Shown: positions 46,334-56,027 of the stretch, in pieces
Position numbering within the stretch: the stretch's first letter is position 1
Layout of the letters: every line of letters starts with the position of its first letter
DNA from: SZUA-430 sp965227535
Lineage (GTDB): Bacteria; Pseudomonadota; Alphaproteobacteria; Micropepsales; Micropepsaceae
Direction: 5' to 3'
Assembly: GCA_965227535.1 (NCBI GenBank)
Contig: OZ245761.1
Coordinates: 1,178,001-1,242,000 of the forward strand
Length of the DNA stretch: 64,000 bases
The notes under the pieces: model-generated
What the model was told of the DNA's origin: nothing
The model's input: only the letters and a program-made list of their open reading frames with translations
Databases searched by the model: none
Position numbers and translations under genes: made by a program

Positions 46334-46585
46334 TCATTTGTTGGATGGCGCGGTTGATCGGTTTTTCTTGGCGCGGACAAATGCCCTGTCGCTCGCAAGA
46401 AAGCTCTCAAGCATGTAAGGGACCAGGTGGGCTAACGGCTCGGCGACACCTTGAACCTCATGGTAGAGCTCGGCATAGGCAAGGAGCTCGCCGTGAAGGG
46501 CGGGCGCGAGCGCGATCGTCATCTTGACCGGCGAGCGATCGGGCAGTCTTGCGAGCTTGAGTTCAAGCGGGCGAGGAGAGTTCAT
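46334..46585 (-). CDS. DUF2274 protein
   Basis: An 83-residue protein that usually follows trbI in alphaproteobacterial conjugative elements. It begins MNSPRPLELKLARLPDRSPV and contains the helical ALHGELLAYAELYHEVQG segment. The ATG at 46583-46585 overlaps the trbI stop (ATGA), so it is translationally coupled. An upstream extension to 46828 is trbI in another frame. The function is unknown. Confidence 0.85.
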   Translation of the reverse strand: MNSPRPLELKLARLPDRSPVKMTIALAPALHGELLAYAELYHEVQGVAEPLAHLVPYMLESFLASDRAFVRAKKNRSTAPSNK

Positions 46586-47813
46586 TCGCGATATGTCCTC
46601 AAGATCAAGTCTTTGTGCACAACGACGCGCAGCGGCCAACCGGGGCGGATCGTGATGGTGGGCTGAATGTCGAGATTGCGCTCGGTCAGCTGTTGGCCGG
46701 CGCGACTGGCGTTCTGCTGTGTCGCCTCGCGAAGCGCGCGAACCAAATCGCTCTCCTCGCCGCCCAACGTCAGTTGCGTACCGACGCCCAGAAGCGTCGA
46801 GAGCGCCACGCCCTTGACCAGCTGCCACGTGTGAAACTCCACCTCGTCCTCAAGCCCCGCATACCCGGCCGCGTCCGTCGCCGGCAGATTGTCGATCACA
46901 ATCGAGGAGCCGTTCGGCATGATGAGCCGGTTCCAGACGACAAGCGCGCGGCGCTGACCGAAGGCGACGACGCTGTCGTACTTGCCGATGAGCTTTGTCC
47001 CTTGCGGTATCAGCAAGCGCTCGCCGGTCACCGTGTCGAAAACATTTTCCGTTACTTGCGCGATGACAAATCCAGGCAGATCCGAATTGATGCCGGTCAC
47101 GAGGCTCGCGGAGATCACAGTCCCGGCGAACACCGTGTCCGGGGATTGGGGTTGCACAAGCGGGTGAGGATTCGTCGTGTCGCTCGGAGGGCGTCCCTCC
47201 AGGAAATCGACTTTCCGTCCCTGCGGGGACGGATCGCGCGCGCGATCGAGCGCAATGAGAGACGTGTTGTTCGGCGTAAGTGTCACATTGTTGGAACTGC
47301 CGGTTGCCGCGCGGGCGGCAACCGCACTCATCGGCGCTTCGCGCACCGCCGACACCTGAAAAAACACACCTGCCTCGCGCGCTTGTTGCGCTTGTCGGGC
47401 GAGCCGCAGACGTTCCGCTCGTTCGGCATCCGCCTCGGCGTCCGGTCGAAAGCCCGTGTTGTTAGTAACACCCAACTCTTGCTCCAACTGCACGACCGGC
47501 GGACCGATGTCGCCCTGAAGCGGCGGACCGAGTTCCGGCGGCTTGAAGTCGCCGTAGGTGCGCGGCAGCGTATCGAGGCCTTCGGCGGTGGTTTTATGCT
47601 CGGTGTTGAAGAGTTCTTCGCCGTCGCCTGGTTCGCGGAACCGGATCGGTTGAAGGGCGATCAATGTCGCGATGACGATCACGACGCACACGAGCGCCGA
47701 GGCGCCGATGATGACGCGTCGGTTGAAGCGCGTGACCGGCCTCGGCCGGGCTCTGAGCGTCAGCGGTTCAAAATTCTCTTGCGCTTGCGACCCACCCTGT
47801 GCCGTTCCGTCAG

Positions 47814-47817
<4 letters not shown>
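46582..47817 (-). CDS. trbI: TrbI (VirB10-like) conjugation channel protein
   Basis: Channel-spanning component of the type IV secretion machine, linking inner and outer membranes. The 411-residue product has a cytoplasmic N-terminus, one transmembrane helix (VIIGASALVCVVIVIATLIA, about residues 32-55), a proline-rich periplasmic linker, and the conserved VirB10 beta-barrel domain (LIPQGTKLIGKYDSVVAFGQ, LGVGTQLTLGG). The GTG start at 47815-47817 overlaps the trbG stop. Confidence 0.92.
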
Positions 47818-48832
<1,015 letters not shown>

Positions 48833-48836
<4 letters not shown>

Positions 48837-49531
48837 GGCGTCTCTCCGGGTGTGAGGTCGCGCGACCAGTCGAGGCCGTGGACATAGATGCCGAGCGGGT
48901 TCTTGCGTAAGCTCTCCACTGAGCGCGGCTGGCGGATGACAATGGTGAGAATGGCTGTCCAGTGTTTGGACTGCGCTTGGCGGGCGTTCTCGAAAGTCCG
49001 TTCAAGCCACTTCACTTGGAACGATGTCTCCGACGCGCGCACCACGCTCGTGACCTCGACCGAGACCGATCGCTGACCGACCGCCTTGAATGGGTCGTTC
49101 GCCCGCGCGAATTCGTTGAGCGTTTCGGCGGCCCTGTCGGTGGCGAAGTCGTACGCTTCGAGCCAATTCTGACGCACCACGATCGGATCGATGGAGAGCG
49201 AACGCACGTCGGTAATGAAGCGCGCGACGCTGGCCGCGATCTGCGCGTCGGTCGGATTGTAGACATCGCTTGCCGGCGCGATCGCCCGAACGCTGCCGAG
49301 CTTGTCGACCTCGACGACATAAGGCGTGACGCGGTTCTGCGCCGATAGAAAAACGAGACCGCCGCCAAGCCCCGCCGAAAGCGCCAGGCAGGATAACGCC
49401 ATCACCCGCCAATTGAAGGCTTGAACCCGGGCCGAACCAAGCCGCTCGTCCCACACCTGTTGGGCCTTTTGATAGGGCGTCTCGGGAAGCGGCGTGTCGC
49501 CGTAGCGGTTGAGCGGACGCTTGAACATCAT
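48833..49531 (-). CDS. trbF: TrbF (VirB8-like) inner-membrane assembly protein
   Basis: A 232-residue bitopic inner-membrane protein with a transmembrane helix at about residues 42-62 (VMALSCLALSAGLGGGLVFL) and a periplasmic VirB8 domain (VRQNWLEAYDFATDRAAETL, FQVKWLERTFENA). It nucleates assembly of the T4SS core. The start MMFKRPLNRYGD overlaps the trbL stop. A longer frame through trbL in another phase is a shadow. Confidence 0.92.
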
Positions 49532-50781
49532 TGGCCCTCCTTCAAATCGGGATTGGCGGCCGAGCCCGGCCTGTCGCCTTCGCGGATGGCTTGTTCGACC
49601 GCATGAACGCGCCTGTGCCAGCGTTGCTCGCCGCGCAGGCGTTGCGCCCAAGCCGGCATGCCGCCGCCGGATGACGAGCTTGAACCGCCTGCGCTTGGCG
49701 ATGATCCACCGGTTGGAGGCGCTGACTTTTCGGCTTGTGGCGCAGGCGGGGTAGCGGTCGTCGCGACCGCCGTCCCAGATGCGGTGCTTGTCGCCGAACC
49801 AGCTGCACTCCCAACCGTGGCCGCCGTGTTCGCAGATGTGTTGGGCATCAAAGCGCCGGCGCGAACCGCTGAGATGGCGCCCGCTCCTGCGCGCGCGGCA
49901 CCCGATGCAATGCTCCCTGCGGCGAGCGCACCGGCGGCAACGGCGCCGACCGTTCCGACGGCGGCACCTGCGCCAAGCTGCGGCGCCCCGGAAACGAGAC
50001 CCGTCGCGATACCGGGTCCGAAAATGCCGAGGCCGAAAAGCGCGATCGACGCGAGCACGAGCGTCATCGCCTGTTCGAGATCCGGCTCCTGGCCTTGCAA
50101 TGCGCTTGTGAACTCGGTGAACAGCGTCGTGCCGATACCGATGATGACGGCCAGAACCATGATCTTGATGCCGGAGGAGAAGACGTTGCCGAGCACACGC
50201 TCGGCGAGGAATGCGCTCTTGCTCCAAAGCGCAAAGGGCACGAGCACGAAGCCCGCAAGGGTCGTCAGCTTGAATTCGATGATCGTAATGAAGAGCTGCA
50301 CCGCGAGGATGAAGAATGCGAGCACCACGACGATCCAGGCAAACGTCAGCACAATAATCGTGACCGCGTTGTCGAAGAAGGTCGTGAAGCCGAGAAGGGA
50401 TCCCGCCTGTTCGATGAGCGGCTGTGCCGCGGTGAAGCCCGTGCCGGCGACAAAGCCCGGCCGCAGAAGATCTTGAGGCGTGAGGTTGTTGTTCGTGGCT
50501 TCGAGCCCGAGCCCCGAGAACGATTGGAACACCAGCAGCGAGAAGACCGACCAATTGTTGAGGATGAGCGCGAAGGCGCCGACATAGAGAACTTTGGCGA
50601 GCAACCGCGCAATGACGTTCGAACCCTCGTCCATCGCCCAGGACAGTCCAGCGAGCGTAATGTCGATCGCGACCAGGATCGTAGTCAGGAACGCCACCTC
50701 GCCGGCAAGGAGTCCGAACCCGGAATCGATGTAGCGGATAAAGGTCTCCAAGAAGCGGTCGATGACGTTGACGTTGTTCAT
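49528..50781 (-). CDS. trbL: TrbL (VirB6-like) polytopic channel protein
   Basis: A 417-residue inner-membrane protein with about six helices in residues 25-270, then a low-complexity Ala/Gly/Ser-rich stretch (about 280-380) and a basic tail. This is the standard TrbL layout; the protein forms part of the inner-membrane translocation pore. A 29-bp gap, the largest in the trb block, separates it from trbJ; no entry-exclusion gene trbK is present between them. Confidence 0.92.
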   Translation of the reverse strand: MNNVNVIDRFLETFIRYIDSGFGLLAGEVAFLTTILVAIDITLAGLSWAMDEGSNVIARLLAKVLYVGAFALILNNWSVFSLLVFQSFSGLGLEATNNNLTPQDLLRPGFVAGTGFTAAQPLIEQAGSLLGFTTFFDNAVTIIVLTFAWIVVVLAFFILAVQLFITIIEFKLTTLAGFVLVPFALWSKSAFLAERVLGNVFSSGIKIMVLAVIIGIGTTLFTEFTSALQGQEPDLEQAMTLVLASIALFGLGIFGPGIATGLVSGAPQLGAGAAVGTVGAVAAGALAAGSIASGAARAGAGAISAVRAGALMPNTSANTAATVGSAAGSATSTASGTAVATTATPPAPQAEKSAPPTGGSSPSAGGSSSSSGGGMPAWAQRLRGEQRWHRRVHAVEQAIREGDRPGSAANPDLKEGQ

Positions 50782-50810
50782 GAGGCAATCCTCGACGCTG
50801 CTCTCCGGAC

Positions 50811-51524
50811 TCAGTTGGCCGGCGTGTAGACCTGGCCGTCGCCGGCGAAGCGTTTGAACTGCGCCCTCGCCTGCTCCTGCGCCTGGGCCTGGCGTGCTTG
50901 CTCGACGGCTTGCGCGCGGAATTGCGCCGCCATGAGTTCCTGAGTCTGGAGCTGCTGTTTCGCCGATAGAGCGATCAGTTGGTTCGAGGCTTGCTGGGCC
51001 TGTAGGCTGCCGATGGCGGCCTGACTTGCGGTCACAAGTCGCGACAAGGTCGCGCCGTCCGCCTCGACATTTGCGACCACTTGCGCCTGCACCACCATCG
51101 TGTGCTCAAGCGCCTTCATCGCTTCGCTCCAGCGCTCCCACGCGTCGCGGCCAAGCTGCGTTGAGGTAACAGTGGCGCCGTAGCTTTGCGGGAAGAGCTT
51201 GCTGAACGCCGTCTCGGTCGCCTTGACGTCGAAGGCGATCCCTTTCGCCTTCGCCATAAGCTGATTGATGTCCTTGAGCGCCGCTTCGATCGCCGGAAGC
51301 GAAGAGAAGTCAAGCTTCTCGAGGTGTTTGGCCATATCCTCGAGCATCCGGACTTCGTTCTGCAGGCTCTTGATCTGGTTGTTGACCTGTTCGAGGGCGC
51401 GTGCCGCCTGCAGGACATTCTCCGCGAAATTCGACGGATCGAAGACGACAATTGCGCCGGCGGGCACCGTGGTGAGAGTGAGCGCGACTGCCGATGCCAT
51501 AAGGAAATGCTTGAAACGGGTCAT
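50811..51524 (-). CDS. trbJ: TrbJ (VirB5-like) pilus-associated protein
   Basis: A 237-residue secreted protein. The signal peptide is MTRFKHFLMASAVALTLTTV to PAGA-I; the mature protein is a long helical bundle (NFAENVLQAARALEQVNNQI, Gln-rich C-terminal coiled coil) as in VirB5-like minor pilins. The ATG at 51522-51524 overlaps the trbE stop. The open frame that continues to 52160 is trbE in another phase. Confidence 0.92.
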   Translation of the reverse strand: MTRFKHFLMASAVALTLTTVPAGAIVVFDPSNFAENVLQAARALEQVNNQIKSLQNEVRMLEDMAKHLEKLDFSSLPAIEAALKDINQLMAKAKGIAFDVKATETAFSKLFPQSYGATVTSTQLGRDAWERWSEAMKALEHTMVVQAQVVANVEADGATLSRLVTASQAAIGSLQAQQASNQLIALSAKQQLQTQELMAAQFRAQAVEQARQAQAQEQARAQFKRFAGDGQVYTPAN

Positions 51525-54001
51525 GTCTCTTTCTCCGTGTTGGTGGTTGAGGTGTGGGTGACGTGTTCGAGGATCAGATCGGCGGCCCAGCCAAGCCCCT
51601 TCGATCTGAGCCAAGTCTCGGCAAACTTGTCTGGGCCGACCTCCTCGAGAGTGCGCGTGATGCGCGCCTGATCGGCGGCACTCGAGGTGCCGCAAAAGGC
51701 GAGCGCGACGGGTCCAAGGCCCAGCTCGAACAGCCGGTTGCCGCGGCGCGATTGCAAATAGTAGTCGCGCTTTGGCGTCGCGGAGGCGATCAACTCGATC
51801 TGGCGCTCGTTGAGACCGAAGCGCTCGTAAGCTGAGCGTGCCTGAGGTTCGAGAGCGTGGTCGTTGGCCAAAAAGATGCGCTGCGGGCAGCTTTCGATCA
51901 GGGCGGGCGCGATCTTGCTGTCGGCGATATCGGCAAGGGACTGGGTGGCGAAGACGACCGCAACATTCTTCTTGCGCAACGTTTTGAGCCACTCGCGGAT
52001 GCGGCCCGCGAACAGCGGGTGGTCGAGGAAGAGCCAAGCTTCGTCGATGAGGAGAAGCGTCGGTTTGCCGTCGAAGCGTTCTTCGAGGCGATGGAAGAGA
52101 TAGGTGAGGACCGGGCTGACGGCGCCCTGCTCGTGCATCAGCTCTTCCATCTCGAAGCACTGAACGTTCCCAAGTGCGAGGCGGTCTTGGTTCGCATCGA
52201 GCAAGCGCCCGAACGGGCCTTCAAGCGTGTAGGGGGCGAGCGCCGATTTGAGCGCGTTCGATTGAAGCAGCACCGAAAGCCCGGTGAGCGTGCGTTGGCC
52301 TGCCGGCGCATTCGCAAGATTCGACAGCGCCGACCACACCAGTTCCTTGATCTCGGGCGAGATCGCGACCCGTTCGTGCAGGAGCAGGCCGTGAATCCAT
52401 TCCGCCGCCCAACTGCGCACCCCCGGATCGTCGATGTGGGCCAGCGGTTGAAACGCGAGAGAGCCTTGGGCGCCGAGCGCATAGTGATCCCCACCCATGG
52501 CGATCACGGCCGCGCGCGCCGAGAAGCCTTTGTCGAAGACGTAGACTTGCGCGCCCTCATAACGACGAAACTGCAACGCCATGAGGGCGAGGAGAACGGA
52601 CTTGCCGGCGCCCGTCGGCCCGACAATGAACATGTGGCCGACATCGCCAACATGGGTCGACAGCCGGAACGGCGTTCCTTGCGTCGCGGCAACGAGCAAC
52701 GGCGGGCCGTTCAAATATTCGTTGTGCGTCGGACCCGCCCAGACCGCCGAGAGCGGCATTAGATGAGCGAGGTTCAGCGTGTGAACGAGAGGCTGGCGCA
52801 CATTCGCGTAGACATGGCCCGGCAATGAGCCAAGCCAGGCTTCGACCGCGTTCACACTCTCGCGGATGGTGGTGAAGCCGCGGCCGTTGATAACCCTCTC
52901 GACGGCGCGCAACTTCTCGTTGGCGCGAACCGCATCTTCGTCGCAGACGGTAACCGTCGTCGTCAGGTAGCCGAAAGCGACATCGTCTCCGCCCAGCTCC
53001 TGCAGGGCCTCGTTGGCGTCGGCGGCTTTGTTGTCGGCATCGGAGTCGATGAGCGACGCCGGCTCGTTGAACATCACTTCGCGCAAGATCGCCAAGATCG
53101 ACTTGCGCTTGGCAAACCATTGCCGCCGCAGTTTTGAAAGCAAATAGGCCGCGTGCAGCTTGTCGAGCGGGATAAAGCGCGTGACCCAGCGGTAGGGGAA
53201 ATCGAGACGGTTCAGATCGTCGAGCAGGCCAGGCCGCGTCAGATTGGGGAAGCCTTGGACGGTGAGTGTGCGCAAATGCTGCTCGCCCAGCATCGGCGCC
53301 AGCCCGCCGGCGAGCGGGTCGTCGGCAAGGATGGCATCGAGATACATCGGCGTTTCGGGGACGGCGACCGGGTGGCGCCGCGTCGAGACGGTGCCGTGGA
53401 GATAGGTCAGCGTCTCGGCATCATCGAGCGCATGGATCTCGGGCATCAGGCTCGAGAGCAAATCGAGCAAGCGCTCCGTCTCGCTCACGAACGCCGCAAG
53501 ATAGTCCTTGGCCGCCAAATCGCGTTCGCCCGCCGGGCGTTCCAGGAAAGCTTGCTCCGCCCGGCCCATCCGATCCGCCGGCGGCATGAAGAGAAGCGTG
53601 AGGTGATAGACGCTTTCGTGATGGTCCGTGACTACCCCACGGTTGGCGTCCGTACCTGCGATTGCGGCTTCCGGCTCGAACGCCGCACGCCGCTCTTCGT
53701 CGACGAGCCACGACACGGAATCGGGGAAATTCGAAGCCGGGTAGCCGGGCGCCGCAAACCGCTCGGCCTCGATGAAGAGGGCCCAACCCGAGCCCAAGCG
53801 CCGAAAGACATTGTTGAGCCGCGCGCAGGTGGCGACGAGCTCGGCCTCCGTCGCGCTCTCAAGATCGGGCCCGCGAAACCTCAGCGTCCTCTGAAAACTT
53901 CCATCCTTGTTGAGCACGATCCCTGGCGCCACAAGCGCCGCCCATGGCAGATGATCGGCCAGAAGCTTCGAGGTGCGGCGATACTCGCGAAGGTTCAGCA
54001 T
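51521..54001 (-). CDS. trbE: TrbE (VirB4-like) conjugation ATPase
   Basis: The largest T4SS ATPase, at 826 residues, which drives pilus assembly and substrate transfer at the inner membrane. It starts MLNLREYRRTSKLLADHLPW. Walker A GPTGAGKS is at about residue 460, Walker B is LLLIDEAWLFLDHP, and FATQSLADIADS follows. The length is normal. Its start overlaps the trbD end by 7 bp. Confidence 0.94.
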   Translation of the reverse strand: MLNLREYRRTSKLLADHLPWAALVAPGIVLNKDGSFQRTLRFRGPDLESATEAELVATCARLNNVFRRLGSGWALFIEAERFAAPGYPASNFPDSVSWLVDEERRAAFEPEAAIAGTDANRGVVTDHHESVYHLTLLFMPPADRMGRAEQAFLERPAGERDLAAKDYLAAFVSETERLLDLLSSLMPEIHALDDAETLTYLHGTVSTRRHPVAVPETPMYLDAILADDPLAGGLAPMLGEQHLRTLTVQGFPNLTRPGLLDDLNRLDFPYRWVTRFIPLDKLHAAYLLSKLRRQWFAKRKSILAILREVMFNEPASLIDSDADNKAADANEALQELGGDDVAFGYLTTTVTVCDEDAVRANEKLRAVERVINGRGFTTIRESVNAVEAWLGSLPGHVYANVRQPLVHTLNLAHLMPLSAVWAGPTHNEYLNGPPLLVAATQGTPFRLSTHVGDVGHMFIVGPTGAGKSVLLALMALQFRRYEGAQVYVFDKGFSARAAVIAMGGDHYALGAQGSLAFQPLAHIDDPGVRSWAAEWIHGLLLHERVAISPEIKELVWSALSNLANAPAGQRTLTGLSVLLQSNALKSALAPYTLEGPFGRLLDANQDRLALGNVQCFEMEELMHEQGAVSPVLTYLFHRLEERFDGKPTLLLIDEAWLFLDHPLFAGRIREWLKTLRKKNVAVVFATQSLADIADSKIAPALIESCPQRIFLANDHALEPQARSAYERFGLNERQIELIASATPKRDYYLQSRRGNRLFELGLGPVALAFCGTSSAADQARITRTLEEVGPDKFAETWLRSKGLGWAADLILEHVTHTSTTNTEKET

Positions 54002-54252
54002 GAGAGATGCGCCTTTTGCCGGAGATGGCGGCCGAGCACTTCCACAAAGTGCGGATCGCGCTTCGCGGCGAACGCCGCGATCGCATGACCGATCAGCCCG
54101 AACGCAATTCCCGCGATCCACAACCGAAGCCCCAGCCCCAGCGCCGCCGCGATCGTGCCGTTGACGATTGCGACGGCGCGTGGAGCCCCGGCCAACGAGA
54201 TCGGCTGGGTAAGCGATCGATGCAGCGGGATCTCAAAACCCTGGATCGCCAT
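53995..54252 (-). CDS. trbD: TrbD (VirB3-like) membrane protein
   Basis: An 85-residue protein starting MAIQGFEIPLHRSLTQPISL with a hydrophobic hairpin (ALGLGLRLWIAGIAFGLIGH) and the family motif AAFAAKRDPHFVEVLGRHL. VirB3-like proteins work with the VirB4 ATPase. The gene is hidden at the end of a longer frame that is out of phase with trbB; only the part from ATG 54250-54252 is real. It shares a base with the trbC stop. Confidence 0.9.
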   Translation of the reverse strand: MAIQGFEIPLHRSLTQPISLAGAPRAVAIVNGTIAAALGLGLRLWIAGIAFGLIGHAIAAFAAKRDPHFVEVLGRHLRQKAHLSC

Positions 54253-54575
54253 CAGACGAGCGCCCCGCCGCCGAAGGAGAAGAAGGCGAGGAAGAAGCTC
54301 GTCGCGGCGAACGCGATGGTCAGACCGAAGACGATCTGGATCAGACGTCGGAAGCCGCCGGAGGTCTCGCCGAAAGCGAGCGAAAGGCCGGTGATTATAA
54401 TAATGATCACCGCGATGATGCGTGCGACTGGGCCTTGGATCGAATCGAGGATCGATTGCAGCGGCGCTTCCCACGGCATGTTCGAGCCCGCGGCGAGAGC
54501 GGGTTGGGACATTGCAAAAGCGAGGACCCCGACGGCGGCAACAATTGAGAGACGATGCAGGGCTTTTTGATTCAT
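54252..54575 (-). CDS. trbC: TrbC (VirB2-like) pilin
   Basis: A 107-residue major pilin precursor with a signal peptide (SIVAAVGVLAFAMSQPALAA), then two hydrophobic helices (IIAVIIIIITGLSLAFG and AFAATSFFLAFFSF) joined by a short basic loop. TrbC/VirB2 pilins polymerise into the conjugative pilus. It is coupled to trbB (overlap 54572-54575). Confidence 0.92.
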   Translation of the reverse strand: MNQKALHRLSIVAAVGVLAFAMSQPALAAGSNMPWEAPLQSILDSIQGPVARIIAVIIIIITGLSLAFGETSGGFRRLIQIVFGLTIAFAATSFFLAFFSFGGGALV

Positions 54576-55573
54576 GGAATGGCTTCCTTTGCGAGCGTGA
54601 CAAGGGATGGCTGCGGCGAACCGAGATCGCGCAAGCGATAGTCGCCGGCGGAAAAGCCATCGACGATGGCGACCGTCTCGACGCGGCGGCCGTTGCCCCG
54701 GCCGGCGATGAAGACAACGATGTCGATGGCCTGGGCGATGAGCTGGCGCGGGACTGTGGAGACCGCTTCCTGAATGAGCTGCTCAAGCCGGTAGAGCGCC
54801 GCATGGGCGGAATTGGCGTGAACGGTCGCGATGCCGCCCGGATGGCCGGTGTTCCAAGCCTTGAGCATGTCGAGCGCCTCGGCGCCCCTGACCTCGCCGA
54901 CCACAATGCGGTCGGGCCGAAGGCGCATCGTCGAGCGCACGAGATCGGCGAGTGTGACGACACCGGCTTTGGTGCGAAGCGCCACGGTATCCTTCGCGGC
55001 GCATTGCAGTTCGCGCGTGTCTTCAATGAGAATAATGCGCTCGTCGGCATGGGCCATCTCGGCCAGGAGCGCGTTGGCGAGCGTCGTCTTGCCCGAACTC
55101 GTGCCGCCCGCCACAAGAATGGTCTGTCGCTCCGCGACGGCTTTCCGCAACACCGCTGCCTGAAGCGGCGTCATGATCCGATCGGCGACATATTCCTCAA
55201 GCTTGAGAACGCGGGCGATCGGCTTGCGGATAGCAAAGCACGGCGCGACCGAGACTGGCGGCAGCAGACCTTCGAAGCGCTCACCCGTCTCCGGCAGTTC
55301 CGCGCTCACGATCGGATTGAGCGCATGCGCTTCGACGCGGATGTGGCTTGCGACCAGGCGTATGATGCGCTCGACCTCGCTGGGGCTCAGGCGCTCGCCG
55401 GTGTCAACGCGCCCAACACCATGCTTGTCGAGCCGTAACGATCCGTCCGGATTGACCATGATCTCGATGACGGCCGGATCGGCGAGCGCCGCGCCGATGG
55501 CAGGACCCATGGCGGTGCGCAACATCGCGCGCCGGCGGTCGCGGCTCTCTTGATGGTCGCGATCCGGCGTCAT
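54572..55573 (-). CDS. trbB: TrbB (VirB11-like) traffic ATPase
   Basis: A hexameric secretion ATPase of 333 residues. Walker A GGTSSGKT is at residues 156-163, the Asp box is IILIEDTRELQC, Walker B is DRIVVGEVRGAEALDML, and the His box is GGIATVHANSAHAAL. It powers pilus biogenesis and substrate transfer. It follows the RHH gene with a 4-bp overlap. Confidence 0.94.
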   Translation of the reverse strand: MTPDRDHQESRDRRRAMLRTAMGPAIGAALADPAVIEIMVNPDGSLRLDKHGVGRVDTGERLSPSEVERIIRLVASHIRVEAHALNPIVSAELPETGERFEGLLPPVSVAPCFAIRKPIARVLKLEEYVADRIMTPLQAAVLRKAVAERQTILVAGGTSSGKTTLANALLAEMAHADERIILIEDTRELQCAAKDTVALRTKAGVVTLADLVRSTMRLRPDRIVVGEVRGAEALDMLKAWNTGHPGGIATVHANSAHAALYRLEQLIQEAVSTVPRQLIAQAIDIVVFIAGRGNGRRVETVAIVDGFSAGDYRLRDLGSPQPSLVTLAKEAIP

Positions 55574-56019
55574 TCCCGGACCTCCTGCAACTCGCCATCG
55601 CGTTCGATGAACCCTTCCGGTGTAATGCGCGCGAGCACGTCGCGCGTCAGGCTCTTGCCGCCGGCAAGGCGGCGTCCGATTTGTTCGACGAAGCTGTTGA
55701 AGCGCTCGTTGCCGAGCGCCCGTGCCGCGGCCTGATCACCATCCGGCAAGGGCGACGTGACCGTCAGTTGGAAGCGGATGAAGAGCGCGAGCGTCTCAAG
55801 GACGACCTGCTGGTCGCGCTCGAGGCGCGCCAGATGACGGGCGACCTTGTCAAGGCGGACTTTGAGAACCGCGTCGATCTCGGCCGCGGCGCCGCGTGAG
55901 ATAAAGTGTTTGAGCGCGTCCGAAACGATCGCCGACTTCGACGAGCCGGGCTTCCTTGCCAAAGCGTCGAGGCGCTCGCTGAGCTCGTCGTCGATATAGA
56001 CGTGAAGACGGGGCTTCAT
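55570..56019 (-). CDS. CopG/ribbon-helix-helix protein of the conjugation operon
   Basis: A 149-residue protein whose first 45 residues form a ribbon-helix-helix DNA-binding domain (MKPRLHVYIDDELSERLDAL, SSKSAIVSDALKHFI). The rest is helical, with a C-terminal GRRLAGGKSLTRDVLARITP segment. Such proteins sit between traG and trbB in many alphaproteobacterial elements and probably regulate the operon or assist the relaxosome. The start is taken at 56017-56019. Confidence 0.85.
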   Translation of the reverse strand: MKPRLHVYIDDELSERLDALARKPGSSKSAIVSDALKHFISRGAAAEIDAVLKVRLDKVARHLARLERDQQVVLETLALFIRFQLTVTSPLPDGDQAAARALGNERFNSFVEQIGRRLAGGKSLTRDVLARITPEGFIERDGELQEVRE

Positions 56020-56027
56020 CGGTGCTC

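Noticed and set aside
54253..55116. The upstream part of a long minus-strand frame ending with trbD
   Set aside because: It is trbB and trbC read out of phase; only the last 85 codons, from ATG 54250-54252, match a real protein.
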